Position numbers and translations under genes: made by a program
From: Tenacibaculum mesophilum
Lineage (GTDB): Bacteria; Bacteroidota; Bacteroidia; Flavobacteriales; Flavobacteriaceae
Length of the DNA stretch: 64,000 nucleotides
Reading direction: 5' to 3'
NCBI RefSeq assembly: GCF_003867075.1
Contig: NZ_CP032544.1
Span: 1,978,001 to 2,042,000 of the forward strand
Shown here: in pieces, positions 53,419 through 62,766 of the stretch
Position numbering within the stretch: the stretch's first letter is position 1
Layout: the number at the start of each line of letters is the position of its first letter
Notes under the pieces: generated by a model
The model's database searches: none
What the model was told of the DNA's origin: nothing
The model's input: the letters and a program-made list of their open reading frames with translations, nothing else

Positions 53419-54159
53419 TTAAATTACTTTTGCTTCGTTATGTAATAAATCAATTAAATCATCAACATTATCAACTAACTTAACAGCTCCTTTTGGTGCT
53501 GGTTTTTCAAAGTTTTGAGTTGCTGTTGCTGCTGTTGCTCCAGTTGGTTCTACCACGTTTAATGGTTTTTTACGTGCCATCATAATACCTCTCATATTAG
53601 GAATGCGTAAATCTTTTTCTTCTACAATTCCTTTTTGACCTGCTATCACCATTGGTAAAGTAGAGGATACTTTTTCTTCACCTCCATCAATCTCTCTATT
53701 CAAAGTAACATTTGTTCCGTCTACCTCTACACCAACACATCCATTAACAAAGTTAAAATCTAACAAAGAAGCTAACATTCCAGGAACCATTTGTCCGTTA
53801 TAGTCTGCTGATTCTTTTCCTGCTAATACTAAATCATATCCTCCATTTTTAACAACTTCAGCTAATTCTTTAGCTACCATAAAACCGTCAGTTGGTTCAG
53901 CGTTTACACGAATTGCATCATCTGCTCCAATTGCTAACGCTTTACGTAAAGTAGGCTCTGTAGAAGCTCCTCCAACATTCACTACAGTTACACTCGCTCC
54001 TTGCTTTTCTTTAAACCACATGGCACGAGTTAAGCTAAACTCGTCGTATGGATTAATAACATATTGAACCCCGTTAGTATCAAACTTTGTATCGTTATCA
54101 GTAAAGTTGATTTTTGAAGTAGTATCAGGTACATGACTGATACAAACTAATATTTTCAT
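53419..54159 (-). CDS. etfB: Electron transfer flavoprotein beta subunit
   Basis: This 246-aa protein (FixA) has MKILVCISHVPDT at the start, GVQYVINPYDEFSLTRAMWFKE with the conserved Asn-Pro-Tyr-Asp, an AMP-binding loop near DLVLAGKESADYNGQMVPGMLAS, and LRIPNMRGIMMARKKPL near the end. It forms the AMP-holding half of the ETF heterodimer. A promoter element lies about 105 bp upstream and a nested palindrome in the leader; pdhB is divergent. Confidence 0.97.
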   Translation of the reverse strand: MKILVCISHVPDTTSKINFTDNDTKFDTNGVQYVINPYDEFSLTRAMWFKEKQGASVTVVNVGGASTEPTLRKALAIGADDAIRVNAEPTDGFMVAKELAEVVKNGGYDLVLAGKESADYNGQMVPGMLASLLDFNFVNGCVGVEVDGTNVTLNREIDGGEEKVSSTLPMVIAGQKGIVEEKDLRIPNMRGIMMARKKPLNVVEPTGATAATATQNFEKPAPKGAVKLVDNVDDLIDLLHNEAKVI

Positions 54160-54200
54160 ATATATCGTTGTTTTAAAGAAACTTAATTTTATGCCACGAA

Positions 54201-54253
54201 GTTAAGGATTTTTTTTAATTTATTATGCACGCATAATAAATTTTTTCCTTAAC
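54201..54253. promoter_or_regulatory. Nested palindrome in the etfB-pdhB divergent region
   Basis: An inner perfect repeat AATTTATTATG / CATAATAAATT (54217-54242, 4-nt centre) is enclosed by GTTAAGGA (54201-54208) / TCCTTAAC (54246-54253). It lies inside the etfB leader, between the etfB -7 element and its ATG, and 122 bp before pdhB. It could be a repressor operator for etfB or a leader hairpin. Confidence 0.5.
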
Positions 54254-54265
54254 ATTAATCAGTCT

Positions 54266-54273
54266 CAAAATTA
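54266..54273 (-). promoter_or_regulatory. -7 promoter element of etfB-etfA
   Basis: Minus-strand TAATTTTG matches TAnnTTTG. It would give a leader of about 100 nt that contains the nested palindrome. Confidence 0.45.
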
Positions 54274-54335
54274 AGGTATTATTATTACATAATCATTTGT
54301 TGTTTTTAAAACTACAATATTACCCCTATTTTTAT

Positions 54336-54343
54336 TATTTTTG
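54336..54343 (+). promoter_or_regulatory. -7 promoter element of pdhB
   Basis: TATTTTTG matches TAnnTTTG, 31 bp before ATG 54375, leaving a leader of about 25 nt. No -33 TTG is found at the normal spacing. Confidence 0.45.
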
Positions 54344-54374
54344 CACTCTTGATAAACAACTACTTATAAAACGT

Positions 54375-55355
54375 ATGAAAACAGTACAATTTAGAGAAGC
54401 CGTTTGCGAAGCAATGAGCGAAGAAATGCGTAGAGATGAAAGCATTTATTTAATCGGTGAAGAAGTTGCTGAGTATAACGGAGCATATAAAGCCAGTAAA
54501 GGAATGCTAGACGAGTTTGGTGACAAACGTGTTATTGATGCTCCTATTGCCGAACTAGGCTTTGGTGGTATTGCTGTAGGATCAGCAATGAATGGTAACC
54601 GCCCTATTGTTGAGTATATGACTTTTAATTTCTCTTTAGTAGGAATTGACCAAATTATTAACAATGCTGCAAAAATCCGTCAAATGAGTGGTGGACAATT
54701 CAACTGCCCTATTGTTTTTCGTGGACCAACAGCTTCTGCAGGTCAATTAGCAGCAACCCACTCACAAGCTTTTGAAAGTTGGTATGCAAACTGCCCAGGA
54801 TTAAAAGTAATTGTTCCTTCTAATCCATACGATGCTAAAGGTTTATTAAAAGCTGCTATTCGAGATGATGATCCAGTTATTTTTATGGAGTCTGAACAAA
54901 TGTATGGTGATAAAATGGAAATTCCTGAAGGAGAATATATCATCCCTATTGGAGTTGCTGATATTAAAAGAGAAGGTACCGATGTTACGGTAGTTTCTTT
55001 TGGTAAAATTATTAAAGAAGCATACAAAGCTGCTGACGAATTGGCTAAAGAAGGTATTTCTATTGAAATTATTGATTTACGCACAGTTCGTCCGATGGAT
55101 CATAAAGCTATTTTAGAATCTGTTAAGAAGACAAATAGATTAGTTATTTTAGAAGAAGCTTGGCCATTTGGTAGTGTTTCATCAGAAATTACTTTTAGGG
55201 TACAAGACGAAGCATTTGATTATTTAGATGCTCCTATTAAAAGAATTACAACTGCCGACGCTCCTGCACCTTATTCTCCAGTATTATTGGAAGAATGGTT
55301 ACCTAATGCGAATGATGTTATTTCAGCAGTAAAAGAAGTGATGTACCGCAAGTAA
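54375..55355 (+). CDS. pdhB: Pyruvate dehydrogenase E1 component, beta subunit
   Basis: This 326-aa protein of the transketolase-type E1-beta family shows MKTVQFREAVCEAMSEEM, GEEVAEYNGAYKASKGML, APIAELGFGGIAVGSAMNG (the conserved Glu activates thiamine diphosphate), FRGPTASAGQLAATHSQ and EEAWPFGSVSSEI. It decarboxylates pyruvate together with the alpha subunit, which is not adjacent. A frame extension with a TTG start at 54297 is rejected because the family starts at MKTVQF and a -7 element lies inside it. The downstream E2 gene is also absent here; a terminator follows. Confidence 0.95.
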   Translation: MKTVQFREAVCEAMSEEMRRDESIYLIGEEVAEYNGAYKASKGMLDEFGDKRVIDAPIAELGFGGIAVGSAMNGNRPIVEYMTFNFSLVGIDQIINNAAKIRQMSGGQFNCPIVFRGPTASAGQLAATHSQAFESWYANCPGLKVIVPSNPYDAKGLLKAAIRDDDPVIFMESEQMYGDKMEIPEGEYIIPIGVADIKREGTDVTVVSFGKIIKEAYKAADELAKEGISIEIIDLRTVRPMDHKAILESVKKTNRLVILEEAWPFGSVSSEITFRVQDEAFDYLDAPIKRITTADAPAPYSPVLLEEWLPNANDVISAVKEVMYRK

Positions 55356-55386
55356 TTGAAGAAAAAAGAAATTGAAAAAATAAATT

Positions 55387-55418
55387 AAAATCCTTTTGAC
55401 TCAGGTCAAAAGGATTTT
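55387..55418 (+). terminator. Terminator after pdhB
   Basis: AAAATCCTTTTGAC / GTCAAAAGGATTTT is a perfect 14-bp stem with a TCAG loop. The T-run is formed by the stem end. It lies 31 bp after the pdhB stop and 15 bp before the next gene. Confidence 0.85.
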
Positions 55419-55433
55419 GTAGTAAAAAAAATA

Positions 55434-57962
55434 ATGAAACATCTTCTTACCTTATTACTGCTACTAACTACCAGTATTTTAAGTGCACAATTAACTATAC
55501 AAGGTAAAGTGGTTGACGAATTTGACACTCCTATGCCTTTCGTTAATGTAATTCTAAAAAACACCACTTATGGAACCACAACAGACGATAATGGAAAGTT
55601 TTTCCTAAAAACCAACAAATATAGGGGCACACTAGAAATTTCCTTTGTAGGTTTTCAAACTCACACTATTAAAGTGAGTCAAAAAACAAAGTTTTTGAAT
55701 ATTGTTTTAAAAGAAGAAAGTAATGAACTTGAAGAAGTTGTTATCGTTACCAAACCTAAAAAAAGGTTAAAGAAAAAAGAAAATCCTGCTTATAGAATTT
55801 TAAAAGAAATTTGGAAACGTAAAAGAAAAAATGGACTTGACTTAGTTGATCATTATCAATATAAAAAAAACACATCCATAGAAATAGGTCTTAATAATTT
55901 AGACACTCTTTTCTTAAAAAAGATATTTAAGAAAGAATACAAACAAGCACTTCAAGAAATAAAGTATGATAGCGACGGAATAAACTATTATATCCCTATT
56001 TATTTAAATGAACAAGTTGCCAATGTCTATGGAGACAACAAAAATAATAATATCAGAGAAGACATAGAGGCTGAGAAATCAGAAGGACTTAGCGCTCAGG
56101 GTTTTATTTTTGACCGAATGGCCAACACCTTTCAAAATATTGATGTTTTTAAAAACAACATTACATTACTTCAAAAGCCTTTTATCAGTCCTTTATCTAC
56201 TGATGGTTTTTCTACATATGACTATGTTCTTTACGATAGTGTCGTAAACAACAATAAAAAGCTTTACAATATTTATTTCTTTCCAAGGCGCGATGGAGAT
56301 TTGGCCTTTCAAGGTAATTTTTGGGTAGCTGACAAAAATTTTTCTATCAAAAAATTAAAAATGAAAGTTCATAAAAGTATTAATTTAAACTTTGTAAGAG
56401 GACTTAGCTTTGAAAAAGAGTTTGAGGTACGAAACGACAGTATTTACATCCCTACCAAAAATGCTTATGAAGGTGATTTTACATTCATCGATAAAAACGA
56501 AAGCAATAAAGGATTAACAATTAAAAAAGATATTACTTTTAAGAATTATGTCTTAAACAAAGCTCTTCCTAAAAACTTCTATGAACAAACTATTGAGAAA
56601 ATTAGACCTGATCAATATGAAAAAGAAGATTCTTACTGGAAGAATATTCAAACCGATGAAAGTAAAAAAACACACAAACTAATTGAAAGTGTTAAAGAAA
56701 AAAAACAAATAAAAAATTTAACAGGATTAATAAACACGGTAGCCAGTGGTTATATAAACACCAAACTAGGTGTTCAAATTGGACCTTTGTGGACTGCTTT
56801 TGCCAGTAACCAAGTAGAAGGCTTTAGAACTAAAGTTGGATTCAGAACCTTTGTAACCAAAGACGATCGTTTTCGTTTAGGTGGGCATATTGCTTACGGC
56901 TTTAAAGACGAACGAGTAAAATATGGTGCAGAAGCACGTTATCTTTTATCTTACAAACCTAGAATTGCCGTTGGAGTTGCATACCAAAACGATATTGAGC
57001 AACTCGGTAGTACTCTTTTAAACACAACACAACTTTTAGGAAGAAGCTTTGGAACAACTGCATTATTTTCAAGAGGAGACAATTTCTTTTTATCTGATGT
57101 TGAAAAAATAGCTGCAAACTTTGATTATCAAATTCAGCAAAACTTACATGTAGGTTTTAATTTTTCTCACTCAAAAATTAAATCAGCTTCTGAGAAAGAT
57201 TTCTCTATGAATTACAGAGATGAAAACGGAAATATTCAATCACAAGTTACTGATGTGGCTTCTGATATTTATGTTTCTTTCACTCCCGGAAGGTTTGTAT
57301 ATGGACTGGGGGTAGAAAGGCGTTTTGGACGAAATGTATTCCCTACTTTTGTACTGAACTACCGAAGAGGTTACAAAGGGCCTTTTAACGGAACTCACAG
57401 TTACGATAAAATTCAGTTTAAATACAGCCAACCTATTTTATTAAGTAAATTCGGAACTTTAGACGCTAGTTTTGAAGCTGGAAAAACATTTGGAACAGTT
57501 CCAGTTGCCTTATTAAGCCCTATCCCTGCCAACCAAACATTTTCTTTAGTTAAAGACACTTTCGCATTACTAAATTACTACGATTTTGTAGCTGATGAAT
57601 ATTTGGCAGGACATTTTGAACACCATTTTAATGGTTATATTCTAAATAGAATACCCCTATTAAAAAAACTAAAACTAAGAAGCTTAGTTTCTTTTAGAGC
57701 TGCTTACGGGAACATTTCTCAACAAAATAGAGCTATAAATGATGGATTAGTCAATAGTAGTGGAGCGCATAATGTTAACTATAACGCTCCAAACAAACTA
57801 TATTACGAATACAGTGTAGGATTAGAAAATATTGGATATGGTAACTTACGTTTTCTGAGAATTGACGCTATTTGGAGAAGTAATTATACACCTCCTGCAG
57901 GATCAATTGTTGCTCCAACACCTAAATTTGCTATCCGTATTGGTATTAAACCCGGCTTATAA
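55434..57962 (+). CDS. DUF5686 outer-membrane protein with carboxypeptidase-like regulatory domain
   Basis: In this 842-aa protein, a signal peptide (MKHLLTLLLLLTTSILSA) is followed by a CarboxypepD_reg-like domain (about 20-100: IQGKVVDEFDTPMPFVNVILKNTTYGTTTDDNGKF), as in SusC/TonB-type proteins but without a plug domain. A DUF5686 region (about 110-450) and a long C-terminal part with many amphipathic beta-strands fit an outer-membrane beta-barrel. The family is common in Bacteroidetes with no established function. It stands alone between a terminator and ppa. Confidence 0.8.
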   Translation: MKHLLTLLLLLTTSILSAQLTIQGKVVDEFDTPMPFVNVILKNTTYGTTTDDNGKFFLKTNKYRGTLEISFVGFQTHTIKVSQKTKFLNIVLKEESNELEEVVIVTKPKKRLKKKENPAYRILKEIWKRKRKNGLDLVDHYQYKKNTSIEIGLNNLDTLFLKKIFKKEYKQALQEIKYDSDGINYYIPIYLNEQVANVYGDNKNNNIREDIEAEKSEGLSAQGFIFDRMANTFQNIDVFKNNITLLQKPFISPLSTDGFSTYDYVLYDSVVNNNKKLYNIYFFPRRDGDLAFQGNFWVADKNFSIKKLKMKVHKSINLNFVRGLSFEKEFEVRNDSIYIPTKNAYEGDFTFIDKNESNKGLTIKKDITFKNYVLNKALPKNFYEQTIEKIRPDQYEKEDSYWKNIQTDESKKTHKLIESVKEKKQIKNLTGLINTVASGYINTKLGVQIGPLWTAFASNQVEGFRTKVGFRTFVTKDDRFRLGGHIAYGFKDERVKYGAEARYLLSYKPRIAVGVAYQNDIEQLGSTLLNTTQLLGRSFGTTALFSRGDNFFLSDVEKIAANFDYQIQQNLHVGFNFSHSKIKSASEKDFSMNYRDENGNIQSQVTDVASDIYVSFTPGRFVYGLGVERRFGRNVFPTFVLNYRRGYKGPFNGTHSYDKIQFKYSQPILLSKFGTLDASFEAGKTFGTVPVALLSPIPANQTFSLVKDTFALLNYYDFVADEYLAGHFEHHFNGYILNRIPLLKKLKLRSLVSFRAAYGNISQQNRAINDGLVNSSGAHNVNYNAPNKLYYEYSVGLENIGYGNLRFLRIDAIWRSNYTPPAGSIVAPTPKFAIRIGIKPGL

Positions 57963-58019
57963 TCATACATTTAACCATAAAATACCTTTGTTTTTTCTTT
58001 AAAAAAACTAATAAATCAC

Positions 58020-58027
58020 TACTTTTG
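58020..58027 (+). promoter_or_regulatory. -7 promoter element of ppa
   Basis: TACTTTTG matches TAnnTTTG, 39 bp before ATG 58067. Confidence 0.45.
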
Positions 58028-58066
58028 CAAACCGATTTTTAGAAAACGAAGAAAAGTTTAGAATAT

Positions 58067-58594
58067 ATGACCGCAAAAGAAAGAAAAACAGTTGATGTTT
58101 TAATTGAAATACCAAAAGGTAGTAGAAACAAGTATGAATACGATTTTGATTTAGGAAAAATTCGTTTTGACAGAATGTTATTCTCATCAATGATGTATCC
58201 TGGAGACTATGGATTTATCCCTCAAACTTTAGCGTTAGATGGTGACCCATTAGACGTATTAGTATTGGGTGCTGAACCAACTTTTCCTATGTGTGTTATG
58301 GAAGTAAAACCAATTGGTGTTTTCCATATGGCAGACGAAAAAGGGCCAGATGAAAAAATAGTTTGTGTCCCTGTTTCTGACCCAATTTGGAACAGATACA
58401 ACGATATTACTGATCTAAATCCACACCGTCAAAAAGAAATCACTCACTTCTTCCAAGTATACAAAGACTTAGAAAAGAAAAAAGTTGATATTGGAGACTG
58501 GGGTAATGCTGATGAAGCCTACGAAATATTAGATAAATGTTTAGAGCGTTATGAAAATAGCGAGCATAAAGCAAAAGGAAGTTTTACTATTTAA
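58067..58594 (+). CDS. ppa: Soluble inorganic pyrophosphatase, family I
   Basis: This 175-aa enzyme hydrolyses pyrophosphate with Mg2+. Motifs are VLIEIPKGSRNKYEYD, FDRMLFSSMMYPGDYGFIPQ, and DGDPLDVLVL with metal-binding D58, D60 and D63. HFFQVYKDLEKKK lies in the C-terminal half. The length is normal for bacterial enzymes. It is followed by a terminator and then hppA, so soluble and membrane pyrophosphatases sit side by side as independent units. Confidence 0.97.
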   Translation: MTAKERKTVDVLIEIPKGSRNKYEYDFDLGKIRFDRMLFSSMMYPGDYGFIPQTLALDGDPLDVLVLGAEPTFPMCVMEVKPIGVFHMADEKGPDEKIVCVPVSDPIWNRYNDITDLNPHRQKEITHFFQVYKDLEKKKVDIGDWGNADEAYEILDKCLERYENSEHKAKGSFTI

Positions 58595-58621
58595 TTTGTA
58601 GAATTCTCTTCTAAATAAAAC

Positions 58622-58655
58622 AAAAAACCTCTCAGTTGTAACTGAGAGGTTTTTT
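58622..58655 (+). terminator. Terminator after ppa
   Basis: AAAAAACCTCTCAGT / ACTGAGAGGTTTTTT form a 15-bp stem with a TGTA loop and a T-run on each side, 27 bp after the ppa stop. Confidence 0.92.
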
Positions 58656-58714
58656 GTTTAGTTATTGATTTTGTTATATTTACGAACACTTATAACTAAT
58701 CAAATAACAATAAC

Positions 58715-61153
58715 ATGAAACAAAACATGATATATGTGCCAATACTATTGGCAATTTTAGGACTCGTTTTTATGTACATAAAAATGGTCTGGGTTAAAAA
58801 ACAAGATGCAGGAAATGATAAAATGAAATCTATTTCAAAAAGTATTAAAGAAGGAGCTCTTGCTTTCTTAGCCGCTGAATATCGACTGTTACTAATCTTT
58901 GTAATTATTGCCTCATTAGCTTTATTCGGAATCTCTCAATTAGTAGAAACGACAAGTATTATGATAGTTCCTGCATTCATTATAGGAGCAATCTTTTCTG
59001 CCTTAGCAGGTAATATAGGAATGCGAATAGCTACCGATGCTAACGCGAGAACAGCAGAAGCTGCAAAAACAAGTTTACCACAAGCTTTAAAAGTATCTTT
59101 TGGAGGAGGAACCGTAATGGGTCTTGGTGTTGCAGGTTTAGCTGTTTTAGGTCTAAGTTTATTTTTTCTAATATTTGTTGGTCAATTTATTACAGATGGT
59201 GGAAATTTCTATAATGAAATGACTGTCGTACTAGAAGCTTTAGCTGGTTTTTCTCTAGGAGCCGAATCTATCGCTTTGTTTGCTCGTGTTGGTGGAGGTA
59301 TTTACACCAAAGCCGCCGATGTAGGTGCAGATTTAGTTGGAAAAGTAGAAGCTGGTATTCCAGAAGACGACCCTCGTAATCCAGCTACTATAGCAGATAA
59401 CGTAGGTGATAACGTAGGTGATGTTGCAGGTATGGGGGCCGATTTGTTTGGTTCGTACGTAGCAACCGTACTAGCAGCCATGGTACTAGGAAACTATGTT
59501 ATTAGAGATATGTCTATAACCTCACCTTTTTCTGATGCCTTTAACGGAATGGGACCTATTTTACTTCCTTTAGTAATTGCAGGAGTTGGTATTATTGCTT
59601 CCATTATTGGAACTTTTTTAGTAGGAATTAAGGATAATAGTGCAAAAGAAGCACAAGTACAAAAAGCACTAGATACTGGAAACTGGGTCGCTATTATTTT
59701 AACATTAATAGCTAGTTTCTTCTTGATTAAATGGATGCTTCCTCAAACAATGCAAATGAAGTTCTTCGGAGAAGGCTTTAAAGAAGTAGCAGCTATCAAT
59801 GTGTTTTGGGCTGCCTGTATTGGTTTAGCTGTAGGAGCATTAATCTCAATGGTTACAGCTTATTATACCAGTTTAGGTAAAAAACCAGTGTTAGCTATCG
59901 TACAAAATAGTGCTACAGGTGCTGGAACCAATATTATTGCTGGTTTAGCGGTAGGTATGAAATCTACTTTTTTATCTGTTTTATTATTTGCAGCAGCTAT
60001 TTATGGCTCATATTATTTCGCTGGATTTTACGGAGTTGCTTTAGCAGCTTCAGCAATGATGGCAACAACGGCAATGCAATTAGCTATTGATGCATTCGGT
60101 CCTATTGCAGATAATGCGGGTGGAGTTGCTGAAATGAGTGAATTAGAAGATCACGTCCGTGAACGTACCGACATATTAGACTCTGTAGGAAATACTACTG
60201 CTGCAGTTGGTAAAGGATTCGCCATCGCTTCCGCAGCTTTAACAGCCTTAGCTTTATTTGCTGCTTATGTGACTTTTACAGGAATTGACGGAATAAATAT
60301 TTTTAAAGCTGATGTATTAGCAATGTTATTTGTTGGAGGAATGATTCCTGTTATATTCTCAGCATTAGCCATGCAATCGGTAGGAAAAGCAGCTATGGAA
60401 ATGGTACATGAAGTACGTCGACAGTTTAGAGAAATCCCAGGAATTATGGAAGGAACGGGCACCCCTGAATATGCAAAATGTGTAGATATTTCAACCAAAG
60501 CTGCTTTAAAAGAAATGATTTTACCAGGCTTAATTACTATCATCACTCCAATTATTATCGGATTGGTTTTTGGTGCTGAACCTTTAGGTGGTTATATGGC
60601 CGGTGTCTGTGTATCGGGTGTTATGTGGGCTATTTTCCAAAATAATGCTGGTGGCGCTTGGGATAATGCAAAAAAATCGTTTGAAGCTGGTGTTGAAATT
60701 AACGGAGAAATGATTTACAAAGGTTCTGATGCGCATAAAGCAGCCGTTACAGGTGATACTGTTGGTGACCCTTTTAAAGATACCTCTGGGCCATCAATGA
60801 ATATTTTAATTAAACTTACGTGTTTAGTTGGTTTAGTTATTGCCCCAATATTAGGCGGACATACTTCTTCTGAAACACATGAAGAGACAGAAAATATTAA
60901 AGTTTGGATTGACAAAAACGGTGAAAAACATGAAATAAAACTTTCTACTGATACTGAATTTACTACTGAGAACAAGTTAGAAAATATCGTTAAAGTAAAC
61001 ATTGAAAAGAATGATGATGGTACTGCTAAAGCAATTATTTCTACTACAATTGTTAAAAACGGTGAAGAAACAACTGAAGAAAAAACTTTTGAAGGTACTT
61101 TAGAAGAAGTTGAACAAAAAATTAAAGAGTACGAAAACTCAAAAAAAGAATAA
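58715..61153 (+). CDS. hppA: K+-dependent membrane-bound ion-pumping pyrophosphatase
   Basis: This 812-aa protein has about 16 membrane segments. It couples pyrophosphate hydrolysis to H+ and/or Na+ pumping. Catalytic signatures are [48 protein letters not shown] acidic loops and [15 protein letters not shown] near the C-terminus. [10 protein letters not shown] (492-501) has Ala496 and Gly499, the known marks of K+-dependent enzymes; K+-independent ones have Lys at that site. About 75 extra C-terminal residues after the last helix (from about 730) are charged, with [20 protein letters not shown], and are not part of the standard enzyme. The pumped ion cannot be read with certainty. Confidence 0.95.
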   Translation: MKQNMIYVPILLAILGLVFMYIKMVWVKKQDAGNDKMKSISKSIKEGALAFLAAEYRLLLIFVIIASLALFGISQLVETTSIMIVPAFIIGAIFSALAGNIGMRIATDANARTAEAAKTSLPQALKVSFGGGTVMGLGVAGLAVLGLSLFFLIFVGQFITDGGNFYNEMTVVLEALAGFSLGAESIALFARVGGGIYTKAADVGADLVGKVEAGIPEDDPRNPATIADNVGDNVGDVAGMGADLFGSYVATVLAAMVLGNYVIRDMSITSPFSDAFNGMGPILLPLVIAGVGIIASIIGTFLVGIKDNSAKEAQVQKALDTGNWVAIILTLIASFFLIKWMLPQTMQMKFFGEGFKEVAAINVFWAACIGLAVGALISMVTAYYTSLGKKPVLAIVQNSATGAGTNIIAGLAVGMKSTFLSVLLFAAAIYGSYYFAGFYGVALAASAMMATTAMQLAIDAFGPIADNAGGVAEMSELEDHVRERTDILDSVGNTTAAVGKGFAIASAALTALALFAAYVTFTGIDGINIFKADVLAMLFVGGMIPVIFSALAMQSVGKAAMEMVHEVRRQFREIPGIMEGTGTPEYAKCVDISTKAALKEMILPGLITIITPIIIGLVFGAEPLGGYMAGVCVSGVMWAIFQNNAGGAWDNAKKSFEAGVEINGEMIYKGSDAHKAAVTGDTVGDPFKDTSGPSMNILIKLTCLVGLVIAPILGGHTSSETHEETENIKVWIDKNGEKHEIKLSTDTEFTTENKLENIVKVNIEKNDDGTAKAIISTTIVKNGEETTEEKTFEGTLEEVEQKIKEYENSKKE

Positions 61154-61313
61154 TACCAGTTATGATTTGAAATTACGGTAAAAGAAAATGATGATTTTTT
61201 TCTTTATCCAAGTTTCAAAAATCAGACATAGCCTTAGCTACGTTTTCTTTTTTAAATGAAGAAGAAAGGGAAAAAAGGTGTTTTATTACGGTAATTTCAA
61301 GTTGTAAATGGTA
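61154..61313. repeat. 160-bp foldback element, MITE-like
   Basis: Ends of about 30 bp are imperfect inverted repeats: the left arm starts TACCAGTTATGATTTGAAATTAC, and the complement of the right arm reads TACCATTTACAACTTGAAATTAC, about 25 of 30 bases equal. It begins directly after the hppA stop and has no ORF. The inside is A/T-rich with a small TAGCCTTAGCTA repeat. I see no other copy and no target duplication in the window, so mobility is only suggested. Confidence 0.45.
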
Positions 61314-61338
61314 TAACCCTCAAAATTATATAAAACTC

Positions 61339-61377
61339 AAACCCGATAGCAGTATTTCTATCGGGTTTCTTATTTTT
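61339..61377 (+). terminator. Terminator upstream of pabB
   Basis: AAACCCGATAG / CTATCGGGTTT is a perfect 11-bp stem with an 8-nt loop, then CTTATTTTT. The tail overlaps a TAnnTTTG element (61371-61378), and pabB starts at 61384. Confidence 0.85.
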
Positions 61378-61378
61378 G
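61371..61378 (+). promoter_or_regulatory. -7-like element overlapping terminator tail, before pabB
   Basis: TATTTTTG ends 5 nt before the pabB ATG and is the T-tail of the preceding terminator. If used as a promoter, the mRNA would be almost leaderless. Confidence 0.35.
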
Positions 61379-61383
61379 TGGCG

Positions 61384-62700
61384 ATGTCAAGAACCGTCCG
61401 TATTTTTTCTATAGACACCCCTGAGCTCTTCAAGCAAAAGCTGTTTGTTTGGGCTAAACAATTTGAAACAGCTATTTGGCTAGATTCTAACAATTACGAG
61501 CAACAATATAGCTCTTTCGATTGTGCTTTAGCTGTAGAAGAGTTTACTTCTATTAAAACAGATTACTATAATGCTTTTGATAAACTAAAAGAATATCAAT
61601 CTTTCACCAAAGACTACATCTTTGGTTACATTAGTTACGATGTTAAAAATGATGTAGAAAAACTGACTTCTAAGAATTTTGACGGACTTCATCTTCCTGA
61701 TTTATATTTTTTTCAACCTCAAAAACTACTATTCATCAAAGGAAATACTGTTGAATTTCATTACTTACAAATGATTGATGATGAATTAGAAGAAGATTTT
61801 GAAGATATTATTGAAACAAACCCTTCTATTAATAATTATCAACAAGAAGAAACAGATGAAGTAAAAATAAAACTACGTATCCATAAAGATGAATACTATC
61901 AAAAAGTAGAAAAAGTATTAGAACATATACATAGAGGAGATATTTATGAAGCTAACTTCTGTCAAGAATTCTATGCAGAAAACACAGTTATAAACCCCTA
62001 TAAAGTATACACACAATTAAACAAAATATCGGAACCTCCATTTGCTACTTTTTTCAGAAACGACAATCATTACCTACTATCTGCAACTCCCGAACGATAT
62101 ATTAGAAAAGAAAATTCTAAAATTATTTCGCAACCTATTAAAGGGACAGCAAAACGTTTGATTGACCCGATTGAAGATGAAAAAATAGCTTTTGATTTAG
62201 CTCGTGATGAAAAAGAACGGTCAGAAAATATTATGATTGTAGATTTAGTTCGTAACGACTTATCAAGAACAGCTAAAAAAGGAAGTGTCCAAGTAGAAGA
62301 ACTATGTAAAGTATATTCGTTTAAGCAAGTACATCAAATGATTTCTACCGTAGTTTCAGAAATTGAAAATACCACACATCCAGTTGATGTAATTAAAGAT
62401 ACTTTTCCTATGGGAAGTATGACCGGAGCTCCAAAAATTTCTGCCATGAAAATCATTGAAGACCTAGAAGAAACCAAACGTGGCCTATACTCTGGAACCG
62501 TAGGCTATTTTACTCCAAATGGCGACTTCGATTTTAACGTAGTTATCCGAAGTATTTTATACAATTCCGAGAACAAATACGTTTCATACTCAGTTGGTGG
62601 GGCTATTACAGCAAAATCTACTCCAGAAAAGGAGTATGAAGAATGTTTACTCAAAGCCAAGGCTATGAAATATGTTTTAACGCACACTAACAAAAGTTAA
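61384..62700 (+). CDS. pabB: Aminodeoxychorismate synthase component I (PabB-like)
   Basis: This 438-aa chorismate-binding enzyme shows the C-terminal catalytic domain (about 170-435) with HRGDIYEANFCQEF, PERYIRKENSKIISQPIKGTAKR, DEKERSENIMIVDLVRNDLSR, MGSMTGAPKISAMKIIE and YSVGGAITAKSTPEKEYEEC. PIKGT with Lys and the absence of the TrpE-type tryptophan motif favour PabB (folate) over anthranilate synthase. It amidates chorismate for 4-aminobenzoate with a glutaminase subunit encoded elsewhere. ATG 61384 is chosen over GTG 61378, which lies in the terminator tail. Confidence 0.88.
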   Translation: MSRTVRIFSIDTPELFKQKLFVWAKQFETAIWLDSNNYEQQYSSFDCALAVEEFTSIKTDYYNAFDKLKEYQSFTKDYIFGYISYDVKNDVEKLTSKNFDGLHLPDLYFFQPQKLLFIKGNTVEFHYLQMIDDELEEDFEDIIETNPSINNYQQEETDEVKIKLRIHKDEYYQKVEKVLEHIHRGDIYEANFCQEFYAENTVINPYKVYTQLNKISEPPFATFFRNDNHYLLSATPERYIRKENSKIISQPIKGTAKRLIDPIEDEKIAFDLARDEKERSENIMIVDLVRNDLSRTAKKGSVQVEELCKVYSFKQVHQMISTVVSEIENTTHPVDVIKDTFPMGSMTGAPKISAMKIIEDLEETKRGLYSGTVGYFTPNGDFDFNVVIRSILYNSENKYVSYSVGGAITAKSTPEKEYEECLLKAKAMKYVLTHTNKS

Positions 62701-62766
62701 CTATATTTATAGCAAATACTCAGAAAAAGTATTTCTAATCAAAAAACTATTACAAAAAATAAAGAA

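Noticed and set aside
54297..54374. N-terminal extension of pdhB with a TTG start
   Set aside because: The family begins MKTVQF; the extension holds the promoter element and an unlikely hydrophobic sequence.
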